NCBI GenBank assembly: GCA_024637095.1
Contig: JAGXFV010000031.1
Coordinates: 1 to 35,809 of the forward strand
DNA: 35,809 nt
Reading direction: 5' to 3'
Source of the DNA: Actinomycetes bacterium
GTDB lineage: Bacteria > Actinomycetota > Thermoleophilia > RBG-16-64-13
The notes under the pieces were generated by a model. It searched no databases, was not told the origin of the DNA, and worked only from the letters and a program-made list of their open reading frames with translations. Shown here one piece after another: positions 1 through 6,068 of this stretch. The first letter of the stretch is position 1; each line of letters starts with the position of its first letter. The position numbers and the translations under genes were made by a program.

Positions 1-1035
1 CGACACCACCGGACCGAAGTCGGGCAGGGTTTGGAGTTCGATTTCGGACGCGGCCAGGGCAAGGGCGGCCTCCTGATCGCCCACGCGGAGCAGCGCCGCC
101 AAGCGCTCTAGCGGCGCCTGCGCCGGGCCCTCCCCCGCTACGAACAGATGCACACGGGAAGAGTCGGCGGAAAAGCGGGCGGCGATCAGGGGCAGCGCGG
201 CCACCGCGTGCTGGATCCCCTTGGTCCACATCAGCCGGCCGGCGTAGGCGATGATGCGGTCCTCGGGCGCGGGCCGATAGCCTTCTGGCAAAGGGACGTC
301 GCGGCGAAGCGCACTCAGGGCGCTCTCCCGATCGGGCGCCGGGCTGAAGGTGCGCATGTCCACCCCGGGGGTGACGGTGTGCGTCCGGGAGCCGATCTCA
401 AGACCCTCCCTCCGGGCCCAGGCAACCACGTCCTGCCCGCTGTCCGCGGAGACGGTCACCACGGCGGCGGCGGCCTCCAGTCCCTCAAGGGTGTAGGGCA
501 CCAGCCGCGGGTCGTTCTTCACGCTGAAATTGAGTTCGGAGCCATGAACGGTGGCCACGTAGGGAGCCGCTCCCCCGAGCGCCTGCCTCACTATATAAGG
601 CTGCATCATGGCGTGGTTGGCGAGCACGACGTCGGGCGGCCAGGCGGCAAAGGCGGTGCGCAGCGCCTGGATGTTGGCCTGCGCGTACTCTTCGAGCCAC
701 TCGGGGGAGCTGTGGTGAAAGGCCGTCACCCGGTCGCGCTCAAAGCCGGGGAAGGGCCCCTCCACGTACACCAGCAACCGGCTCAGGTGTGGACGCACCA
801 GCCGACCCCGGCCTTCGTGAAGGGGTGGGCGGATTAGCCCCAGGGGTCTCAACTCGCGATTGTCGTCTCGCAGTTCGCTGGCCTCGTCGATGAAGTCGTA
901 GAGCTCGGGACTGCGCTCCTGGCACACCAGAGTGACCTCGTGCCCCTGCCGGACCAGCTCATGCGCCAGTTCGCGCACGTAGACGCCGCTGCCCGAGTCG
1001 TGCAGGTAGTATCCGTGAACGATGGCAATCCGCAA
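1..1035 (-). CDS. GT4-type glycosyltransferase, C-terminus outside the window
   Basis: Transfers a sugar from an activated donor, typically in cell-envelope or exopolysaccharide synthesis. The frame is open from a TTG at 1035 to the left edge (345 codons). GGGAGG lies about 8 nt before the TTG. The N-terminus shows the GT-B start: IAIVHGYY, then GSGVYVRELAHELVRQGHEVTL, the Gly-rich acceptor-side loop plus first Rossmann helix. Mid-protein has VATVHGSELNFS and VVTVSADSGQDV. Near the edge VDMRTFSPAP and IIAYAGRLMWTKGIQ mark the start of the donor-binding domain. The second half of that domain, with the E-x7-E motif, is not in the window. Donor and acceptor cannot be told. It is followed on the opposite side of its start by an oxidoreductase on the same strand, 38 bp away. 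Confidence 0.85.
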   Translation of the reverse strand, partial: MRIAIVHGYYLHDSGSGVYVRELAHELVRQGHEVTLVCQERSPELYDFIDEASELRDDNRELRPLGLIRPPLHEGRGRLVRPHLSRLLVYVEGPFPGFERDRVTAFHHSSPEWLEEYAQANIQALRTAFAAWPPDVVLANHAMMQPYIVRQALGGAAPYVATVHGSELNFSVKNDPRLVPYTLEGLEAAAAVVTVSADSGQDVVAWARREGLEIGSRTHTVTPGVDMRTFSPAPDRESALSALRRDVPLPEGYRPAPEDRIIAYAGRLMWTKGIQHAVAALPLIAARFSADSSRVHLFVAGEGPAQAPLERLAALLRVGDQEAALALAASEIELQTLPDFGPVVS

Positions 1036-1073
1036 GAAGAGCCTCCCGGTGCTTGAGGGCCGCCTGGCAGACC

Positions 1074-2012
1074 TCAGGGAATGGTGAGCACGGTCTTGCC
1101 GTGCAGGTGACCGCCGGTGCTTTCCGCCAGCACCTCCGGACCCTGCGACAGCGGGAGAATTCTCTCCAGCGGAACCTTGACCCTGCCCTCGGCCACCAGG
1201 CGACCAAGCTCCTCCAGCATCTCCGCCGTGGGTTGACGCCTATACCTGCCGCCGGAGAGACCCCGGGCGCCGAGCAGTTCCGGCTCGATTTCTTGCGCTA
1301 TGGACAAGACCACGCCGCCCAGGGGCAGAAGCTCGAGCAGAGGCAGGAGCGTCGAGGGGTCTCCGACGAGGTCGACCAAGGCGTCGATCCCCCCGGGCCG
1401 CACCGCCCGCACCTGGTTCAGCAGAGGCTCGCTGGAGTGATGGTCGACCGTGTGGGTGGCTCCCAGGGCCTGCATGCGAGGGGCGAGCGTGGAGTCGGCC
1501 GTGACCACGACCACCATCCCCGCGAGGGCGGCAAATTGCGTGAGAAAACCGCCCACTCCCCCGGTCGCGCCCAGCACGAACAGAGCGGCGCCGGGCTCGA
1601 GTCCCAGTTCTTCCAGGACGCCCATGGCCGTGACCCCGGCTACGGGAAGGGCGGCGGCGGTGACGAAGTCGAGCCCGGGCGGGAGCCGCGCGATCACGCC
1701 GTCTGCCGGCACCAGTGTGTATTCCGCGTAGGTGCCCCGCCATCTTGCCAGCTGCAGCCGGCCGAAAACCTGGTCACCCGGGGAGAAGCTCGTCACCTCC
1801 GGGCCGACGCGGTCCACGGTACCGGCCCCGTCCGTGCCGGGAACGAACGGGTAGGAGCCCTCGCCGTAAGCGCCGGAGGCGGTCTTTCCGTCCACCGGAT
1901 TGACGCCGGCGGCCGCGAGCCGCACGCGGATCTGGCCGGGTCCCGGCTCGGGCGTGGGGAACTCCGTGAGCTCGGCGCGACCGCCGGCCTCTTTCACGAC
2001 AACAGCCTTCAT
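1074..2012 (-). CDS. MDR-family NADP-dependent oxidoreductase (quinone oxidoreductase-like)
   Basis: Medium-chain dehydrogenase/reductase of the zinc-free quinone oxidoreductase class; reduces quinones or enones with NAD(P)H. The GroES-like N-domain has GVNPVDGKTASGAYG and FVPGTDGAGTVDRVGPEV. The Rossmann domain has AALPVAGVTAMGVLEE followed by VLGATGGVGGF, the nucleotide-binding glycine motif. No catalytic or structural zinc cysteines are visible. At 312 residues the length fits the family. The start is the ATG of MKAVVVKEAG with GGGAG just upstream; an upstream in-frame ATG would add 13 residues but has no ribosome site. Substrate is unknown. It lies upstream of the glycosyltransferase on the same strand; co-transcription is possible. 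Confidence 0.85.
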   Translation of the reverse strand: MKAVVVKEAGGRAELTEFPTPEPGPGQIRVRLAAAGVNPVDGKTASGAYGEGSYPFVPGTDGAGTVDRVGPEVTSFSPGDQVFGRLQLARWRGTYAEYTLVPADGVIARLPPGLDFVTAAALPVAGVTAMGVLEELGLEPGAALFVLGATGGVGGFLTQFAALAGMVVVVTADSTLAPRMQALGATHTVDHHSSEPLLNQVRAVRPGGIDALVDLVGDPSTLLPLLELLPLGGVVLSIAQEIEPELLGARGLSGGRYRRQPTAEMLEELGRLVAEGRVKVPLERILPLSQGPEVLAESTGGHLHGKTVLTIP

Positions 2013-2078
2013 CAGCTTCTCCCTGCGGATCCGATTGCCCCGGACCATCAACTGCTACCCAGACAGAGGCCGTGGCAA

Positions 2079-2421
2079 TTAGAGGACGAGGGCCTCGAGC
2101 CGCCCGAGGCAGAGATTCTGACCGAGGCTCTGTTCGCTTATGTGGAGAAGAACGTTGACTTCCGGAACATCACCAGCAGCAAACTGCTCCCAGTTGAGCG
2201 CGTCGAGGTCCTCGACGCCGAGACTGAGCAGAGCCTGGCGGCGCTTCCGCCCCTTAGTGCAGTCGAGGTAGAGGAGGCCAGACGTACCGAGCAGGAAGAG
2301 CACCCCCAGTCAGGGGAACGAGGGCAGGAACAAAAAACCGAACCCGGCCGCCAGGAGAAAGAGGTACAGCTTTGCGTCCTTCTCCCCGCTCCGCCTCACG
2401 CTGCTTTCTGGTCAGGGCCAC
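2079..2421 (-). pseudogene. Remnant of a membrane-anchored Mrr-type restriction endonuclease
   Basis: A GTG at 2421 sits behind a very good ribosome site (GAGGAGG) and starts an Arg/Glu-rich stretch. About 40 nt on, the protein-like sequence jumps frame to KDAKLYLFLLAAGFGFLF, a membrane helix. A TGA follows, then the same frame continues as a second helix (VLFLLGTSGLLYLD), a basic KGRKRRQ segment and LGVEDLDALNWEQF. The last block resembles the start of Mrr-cat domains, where 'LDxLxwEeFE' precedes the nuclease core. After EQF no nuclease sequence (D...ExK) follows and the frame ends. A frameshift, a stop and a 3' truncation together indicate a dead gene. The Mrr assignment rests on one short motif and the topology. 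Confidence 0.45.
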
Positions 2422-2563
2422 GCGTACCTCCTCGTTTTACGGGCAGCATCGGCAGCAGATGGGCGAGGGCCTACGGGCTGTCCTGCATCAACAGTCTACG
2501 CGACGTGGTACTTCTAACCGAACAAATGGAGGGACCCAACTGGACCGATGGGACCGTGAGTGT

Positions 2564-2592
2564 TTGACATCCGTGGCGTTTTGTTGTCTAAT
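2564..2592 (+). promoter_or_regulatory. Strong sigma70-type promoter before truncated PIN gene
   Basis: TTGACA at 2564-2569 and TCTAAT at 2587-2592 are separated by exactly 17 bp: a perfect -35, a 5/6 -10 and ideal spacing. The surrounding 60 bp is AT-rich compared with the flanks. Transcription would run into the PIN-domain remnant that begins near 2628. The original antitoxin and toxin start are no longer there. Confidence 0.6.
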
Positions 2593-2627
2593 GGGATTGT
2601 TGTCTCCGTATAAAACAACGGAAAACA

Positions 2628-3014
2628 GGCATCTGGATCGACGTCGAGCAAGGGAGCCTGTCGCCGGCGGACGTGGCCTCGTTCACGGGGGAGAAGCCCG
2701 TCTTCATTTCGCCGGTGACGATAGCCGAGCTCAAGTACGGCGCCGAACTGGCCGACACTCCGGCGGTTCGCCAGAAGCGACGCGTAGCGCTCAACCGATT
2801 GAGCAGGAAGCCACTGCTCACCATCGACGCACAGACGGGCGAGGTGTTCGGGGAACTCGCGGCGCATGTACGCCGGGCGGGCCGACATCACCGCTACCGG
2901 GTGCAGGATCTCTGGCTCGCGAGTCAGGCCGTGCAGTACGGCTTCGTTCTCTTGACCCGGAATGCCCGCGATTTCGCGGATATCCCGGGGCTCGACCTCA
3001 CCGTTATCCCCTAG
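2628..3014 (+). pseudogene. VapC-like PIN-domain toxin lacking its N-terminus
   Basis: The frame reads GIWIDVEQGSLSPADVASF, then PVTIAELKYGAELA, then VQDLWLASQAVQYGFVLLTRNARDFADIPGL. This is a typical type II toxin PIN ribonuclease, with the second acidic residue in 'AELKYG', the third in 'QDLWLA' and the last in 'NARDFADI'. The usual opening (LLDTgiWID), which holds the first catalytic Asp, is missing: upstream of GIWID the frame reads into unrelated AT-rich sequence with no start codon before a stop at 2589. The first usable codon is GTG at 2673, well inside the fold. No antitoxin gene precedes it. A strong promoter 35 bp upstream could still transcribe it. Probably a dead toxin; a recombination junction lies near 2625. 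Confidence 0.7.
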
Positions 3015-3127
3015 ACGCGGCCGTCGTCGCCGACAGGTCCCCCGACCAGGACCACACAGACTACACAGCGCTTCTTGTTGGCAGTTTGTTGGCAAAAGGC
3101 CAAACCGCCGAAACGAGGGCAAAAGAA

Positions 3128-3153
3128 AAAGGCCTGGATTTCCAGGCCTTTCT
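3128..3153 (-). terminator. Rho-independent terminator after tRNA-fMet
   Basis: GGCCTGGA (3131-3138) and TCCAGGCC (3141-3148) form a perfect 8-bp stem extended by A-T pairs. On the minus strand the stem is followed by TTTTTC. It lies directly downstream of the tRNA 3' end. Confidence 0.75.
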
Positions 3154-3156
3154 AGG

Positions 3157-3230
<74 letters not shown>

Positions 3231-3302
3231 CCGTTCGACTGGGTATTCTAGCACATTGGCGCGGTTCGTCCAGGAGACGGGCCTGCCGCCTCCCCCCGCG
3301 GA

Positions 3303-3704
3303 TTAGGACAGCCAAATGACCTCGATCTCACCCTCTAGCGAGTGATACTCCGGGGCGCCGGTCACCACAGGCAGGCCCGTGAGCTTGCCCAACGCCGCGC
3401 AGATGCCATCCGCGTAGGAAATTAGGTAACGCGCTTTGAGCCGAGCCGCCGCAATCGTCTGCCTGCGGCCCACCTCGACGAGCGTAACGGGCAGGAGACT
3501 CAGCGCGGATAGTGCCCGGTACGGCGCGCTGCTTCCCCGACGGCGCTCGAGGATGTAGAGGACTTCTCCCACGTTCGCATAGCTCATCAAGACGGGGGCA
3601 TCATCCGCGGCTTCCTGCAGAAGGGACGCCACGCGATCCGCGCCCGGTTCGCCGGCCCAGAAGGCGAGCAGAGCGTAACTGTCCAGTACGACCCCCTGCT
3701 CCAC
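3303..3704 (-). CDS. vapC: VapC-type PIN-domain toxin, copy 1 (active-site Asp replaced)
   Basis: Toxin of a type II TA pair; PIN ribonucleases cut tRNA or other RNA using Mg2+ held by four acidic residues. D8 (VVLDSYALL), E47 (GEVLYIL) and D99 (SYADGICAA) are in place. The fourth position, Asp in the paralogue (TGDPEF, D117), is Ala here (TGAPEY). Both copies are 133 residues and align without gaps. The GTG start lies 5 nt after the antitoxin stop, as in a coupled operon. The gene may be a weakened or inactive toxin kept for its complex with the antitoxin, or another acidic residue (E119) may compensate. Confidence 0.9.
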   Translation of the reverse strand: MEQGVVLDSYALLAFWAGEPGADRVASLLQEAADDAPVLMSYANVGEVLYILERRRGSSAPYRALSALSLLPVTLVEVGRRQTIAAARLKARYLISYADGICAALGKLTGLPVVTGAPEYHSLEGEIEVIWLS

Positions 3705-3709
3705 CCTGT

Positions 3710-3943
3710 CTACTCCCGCGATCGCTCGACCCGTCGCTCAAAGAGCAGAGCCTCGGTCAGAGAGTCGGCGCCGGCGAACATTCCCCGGAACTCCCGGATC
3801 GGATCCTCCGCACGCGCAACGATCACCAGATGGCTGCCGGCGTCCACCACCTCGACTACGGTGCCGGGCTCCATCCCCAGCCGATGCCGCATGCCCGCCG
3901 GCAACACGATCTGTCCTTTGGTCGAAACCCGCACAGACGGCAT
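3710..3943 (-). CDS. vapB: AbrB/MazE-fold antitoxin VapB, copy 1
   Basis: A 77-residue antitoxin. The N-terminal swapped-hairpin AbrB/SpoVT DNA-binding domain shows STKGQIVLPAGMRHRLGMEPG, the classic 'TxKGQvtiPxxiR' pattern. The acidic/basic C-tail (SLTEALLFERR...) would wrap the toxin. It precedes vapC with a 5-nt gap. By my count 59 of 77 positions are identical to copy 2, so the two operons arose by duplication. The promoter region carries a perfect inverted repeat, consistent with autoregulation. Confidence 0.9.
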   Translation of the reverse strand: MPSVRVSTKGQIVLPAGMRHRLGMEPGTVVEVVDAGSHLVIVARAEDPIREFRGMFAGADSLTEALLFERRVERSRE

Positions 3944-3960
3944 GGCATCTCCCCCGTTCG

Positions 3961-3990
3961 AGTAATACGTTTCTGCCTAATTGTATTACT
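3961..3990 (-). promoter_or_regulatory. Operator of vapBC copy 1 (perfect inverted repeat)
   Basis: AGTAATAC (3961-3968) and GTATTACT (3983-3990) are perfect inverted 8-mers with a 14-bp spacer, centred about 30 bp before vapB. The same half-site and spacing occur before vapB copy 2, while the spacers differ. Conservation of the arms alone is what an operator bound by a dimeric AbrB-fold antitoxin would show. Half-site centres are 22 bp apart, about two helical turns. Confidence 0.75.
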
Positions 3991-4095
3991 TACGGCCCAT
4001 GCCGACAACACAGAAGGAGTGGACGGCGGGTTGCCCCACAGGGGTCCGAGTCGTCCATCGAGACACCCAGGCGACAGTCGGCGCCGATAACATGG

Positions 4096-4101
4096 GATAC
4101 T
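4096..4101 (+). promoter_or_regulatory. Possible -10 element of a leaderless mntA transcript
   Basis: GATACT ends 6 nt before the mntA ATG, and no Shine-Dalgarno sequence is present in the gap. This placement would put the transcription start at or next to the ATG. No clear -35 is seen. GATAAC at 4086-4091 is an alternative -10. Confidence 0.35.
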
Positions 4102-4107
4102 GGGAAC

Positions 4108-4533
4108 ATGGGTCGGTCACTCGAGAGCCAACTGGCTTCACTTGCCGGGGAGTACCGGCTCGAAGTGATGTATGCCTTCGGGAGCCGTTCGAAAGAGATC
4201 GCGCGCAGACTGCAAGGGGCGGAGTCACCACCGGAGTCACAGTCGGATGTCGACATCGGCGTGCAGCCCTTCCGCGGCGAACATCTGACGGCCCGCGACC
4301 GGGTTCGGCTCACCCTGGCGCTCGAAGACTTGCTGGACCTCCCCCGCGTCGACCTCGTGATACTGCCCGAGGCCGACCCCTTCCTTGCTGCCGAAGTCGT
4401 CCGGGGAGAGTTACTCTGGGCCGCCGATCTGGATGCCGAAGCCGAGACTCAACTCCACTACCTTCGGCGGGCAGGCGACCTGGCGCCGTTCTTCCGTCAG
4501 CGCTGGCAAGACCTGATGGGCAGCGAACTGTGA
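4108..4533 (+). CDS. mntA: MntA-type nucleotidyltransferase antitoxin (type VII TA)
   Basis: Minimal nucleotidyltransferase of the HepT-MntA system. MntA adds AMP residues to a tyrosine of the HepT toxin and so neutralises it. Polymerase-beta fold motifs are visible: FGSRS (G25-S26), then SDVDIG with the metal-binding D47 and D49, and a third Asp in RVDLVIL. The spacing between GS and DxD is about 20 residues, longer than the usual GSx10DxD, so the loop carries a short insertion. The C-terminus has the VVRGELLW segment common in the family. The stop overlaps the HepT start (GTGA), a hallmark of translational coupling. Confidence 0.9.
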   Translation: MGRSLESQLASLAGEYRLEVMYAFGSRSKEIARRLQGAESPPESQSDVDIGVQPFRGEHLTARDRVRLTLALEDLLDLPRVDLVILPEADPFLAAEVVRGELLWAADLDAEAETQLHYLRRAGDLAPFFRQRWQDLMGSEL

Positions 4534-4988
4534 CGCCGGGGAAGGTGCGTGCCGCCACCCTCGTGACCAAAGCCGCGCAGGTCGAGTCGATGCTGCAGGC
4601 TGTGCGCGCTCTCCCGCTGTCAAGTCTAGACGAGTTCGAGTCCGACCCCCGAAATCCAGCTGCGGGTGAATCCTACCTGCGCCGGGCGCTGGAGGCCTTG
4701 TTCGACCTGAGTCGCCATATTCTGGCCAAGGCTTTTGCCGAGGCTCCCTCTGAATACAAGTCGGTGGCCGCGGCGCTGGGCCGAGTAGCCGTTCTCGACG
4801 ATTCGCAGGTCGCCCTCATGCTGGACATCGCCGGCTACCGCAACCGGATGGTGCACTTCTACGACGAGATCTCGTCCCAGGAGCTCTACGAGATACTCAC
4901 GGGGCAAATGGAGGACGTGGCCGTGCTCTTGGAAGCACTCCTCGGCTGGGCCCAAATGAACCCGCAGAGGGTGGACGGAGCCCTATGA
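4530..4988 (+). CDS. hepT: HepT-type HEPN ribonuclease toxin (DUF86)
   Basis: HEPN-fold toxin partner of MntA. The catalytic Rx4HxY motif is intact as R104-N-R-M-V-H109-F-Y111. Y111 is the residue expected to be AMPylated by MntA. Helical, 152 residues, typical of the family. The GTG start at 4530 overlaps the MntA stop by 4 nt; longer upstream frames lie inside mntA and are spurious. The pair sits between two vapBC operons on the opposite strand. Confidence 0.88.
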   Translation: MTPGKVRAATLVTKAAQVESMLQAVRALPLSSLDEFESDPRNPAAGESYLRRALEALFDLSRHILAKAFAEAPSEYKSVAAALGRVAVLDDSQVALMLDIAGYRNRMVHFYDEISSQELYEILTGQMEDVAVLLEALLGWAQMNPQRVDGAL

Positions 4989-5095
4989 ACATAGAGGGTA
5001 CGAAGGATTACATTGGTCCGAACTGTCCAGGCCTGGCACCAGACCCGTCCGAGGACTCTCTGCTGCCGGCTCAGCGTCGAGAGCAACTCGGAGCC

Positions 5096-5497
5096 TCAGC
5101 GCAGCCAGATCAGCTCCACCTCGGACTCCAGAGCGCGAAACTCCGGGTCTCCGGTCGCTACGGGAAGCCCGCTCAACTGGCCAAGCGCGGCGCAGATGGC
5201 GTCGGCGTAAGAGATCGGGTAGCGGGCCTTTAGACCGGCAGCGGCAATTGTCTGTCGTCGCCCGAGTTCGACCGGGACGATGGGGAGCAGGGCCAGCGAG
5301 GCCAGTGCCCGGTCGGGCGCCCGCTCGCCTCGCCGCCGTTCGAGAATGTAGAGGACTTCGCCCAAATTCGCGTAGCTCATCAGTACGGGGGCGTCCTTGC
5401 CTGCCTCTTGCAGCAAAGCGTCTACCTGTTCCGCCCCCATTTCGGCCGCCCACAACGCGAGCAGCGCGTAGCTGTCGAGGACCGCCCCGCGTCTCAT
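5096..5497 (-). CDS. vapC: VapC-type PIN-domain toxin, copy 2
   Basis: A 133-residue PIN ribonuclease with all four acidic residues: D8 (AVLDSYALL), E47 (GEVLYIL), D99 (SYADAICAA) and D117 (TGDPEF). This is the intact relative of the copy at 3303. The ATG lies 4 nt after the stop of its antitoxin, so the two are one operon. It is the likelier active toxin of the two. The 107 bp between hepT and this stop hold no recognisable gene. Confidence 0.92.
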   Translation of the reverse strand: MRRGAVLDSYALLALWAAEMGAEQVDALLQEAGKDAPVLMSYANLGEVLYILERRRGERAPDRALASLALLPIVPVELGRRQTIAAAGLKARYPISYADAICAALGQLSGLPVATGDPEFRALESEVELIWLR

Positions 5498-5501
5498 CCG
5501 G

Positions 5502-5735
5502 CTATTCTCGCGAACGCTCCGCGCGGCGTTCTTCGAGCAGAGCCTCGGTCAGCGAATCCTCGCCCGCGAACAGACCACGAGACTCCCGAACCGGCTCCTC
5601 CGGCCGGGGTACAATCACCAGGTGGCTACCCGCATCGACGACCTCAACCGTACTGCCGGGTTCCATCCCCAACCGCCGGCGAAACTCCACCGGCAACACG
5701 ATCTGCCCCTTGGTCGAGACCTTGGCCCCAGGCAT
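5502..5735 (-). CDS. vapB: AbrB/MazE-fold antitoxin VapB, copy 2
   Basis: A 77-residue antitoxin with STKGQIVLPVEFRRRLGMEPG as the AbrB DNA-binding hairpin and the same SLTEALLEERR toxin-binding tail as copy 1. The start has a strong ribosome site (AAGGAGG). Differences from copy 1 cluster at the N-terminus and at the domain linker. The conserved DNA-binding face and matching operators suggest that each antitoxin could bind both promoters. Confidence 0.92.
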   Translation of the reverse strand: MPGAKVSTKGQIVLPVEFRRRLGMEPGSTVEVVDAGSHLVIVPRPEEPVRESRGLFAGEDSLTEALLEERRAERSRE

Positions 5736-5749
5736 GCGGAACCTCCTTC

Positions 5750-5779
5750 GGTAATACGGAATAAGACAAGTGTATTACC
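5750..5779 (-). promoter_or_regulatory. Operator of vapBC copy 2 (perfect inverted repeat)
   Basis: GGTAATAC (5750-5757) and GTATTACC (5772-5779) are perfect inverted 8-mers with a 14-bp spacer, just before vapB copy 2. The core GTAATAC/GTATTAC and the spacing match the operator of copy 1. The outermost base pair has changed in a compensated way (A-T to G-C), which supports selection on symmetry. Confidence 0.78.
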
Positions 5780-6068
5780 CCGGGGACATCCGGGCAAACT
5801 GAATTCCCCCAGGCCCTCCACAAGCCGGGATCGAATATCAACCGCAAGATTTGCCGAGGCGGTGGAACAAGCCGACTACCGGCAGGGGGAGTGAAACCAC
5901 CGCCGTCCTGCAGGTCCGTCTGGGTGAGGATCTAGCCATAGCCTTCCACGACGATTTACTCCCCCTCTGGGGACCCCTGACGCCAACTTCCGACCAAGAG
6001 CTCATCGCTTTCGTATCAGCCTTCTTCAAGAATCGTTGGTGATAACCGACAAAGGTTGTGGAGAGTTG
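5780..6068. other. Gene-poor leader before the NlpC/P60 gene
   Basis: A 289-bp gap. One plus-strand frame (5851-6042) reads protein-like (LGEDLAIAFHDDLL...) but has only a TTG start without a ribosome site, so I do not call it. A c-di-AMP riboswitch would be expected before some actinobacterial NlpC/P60 genes, but its conserved 3' core is absent. No clear promoter or hairpin is seen. Confidence 0.4.

Noticed and set aside
1053-2567. Long plus-strand frame of 504 codons
   Set aside because: It is antisense to the oxidoreductase and runs through the broken Mrr-like remnant; its composition is that of a high-GC shadow frame without any domain.
5840-6000. c-di-AMP (ydaO) or cobalamin riboswitch before the NlpC/P60 gene
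   Set aside because: Some short words fit (GGTGGAAC, GGGGGAGTGAAACC), but the conserved 3' block expected in the c-di-AMP class and the cobalamin core are absent, and pairing could not be drawn convincingly.
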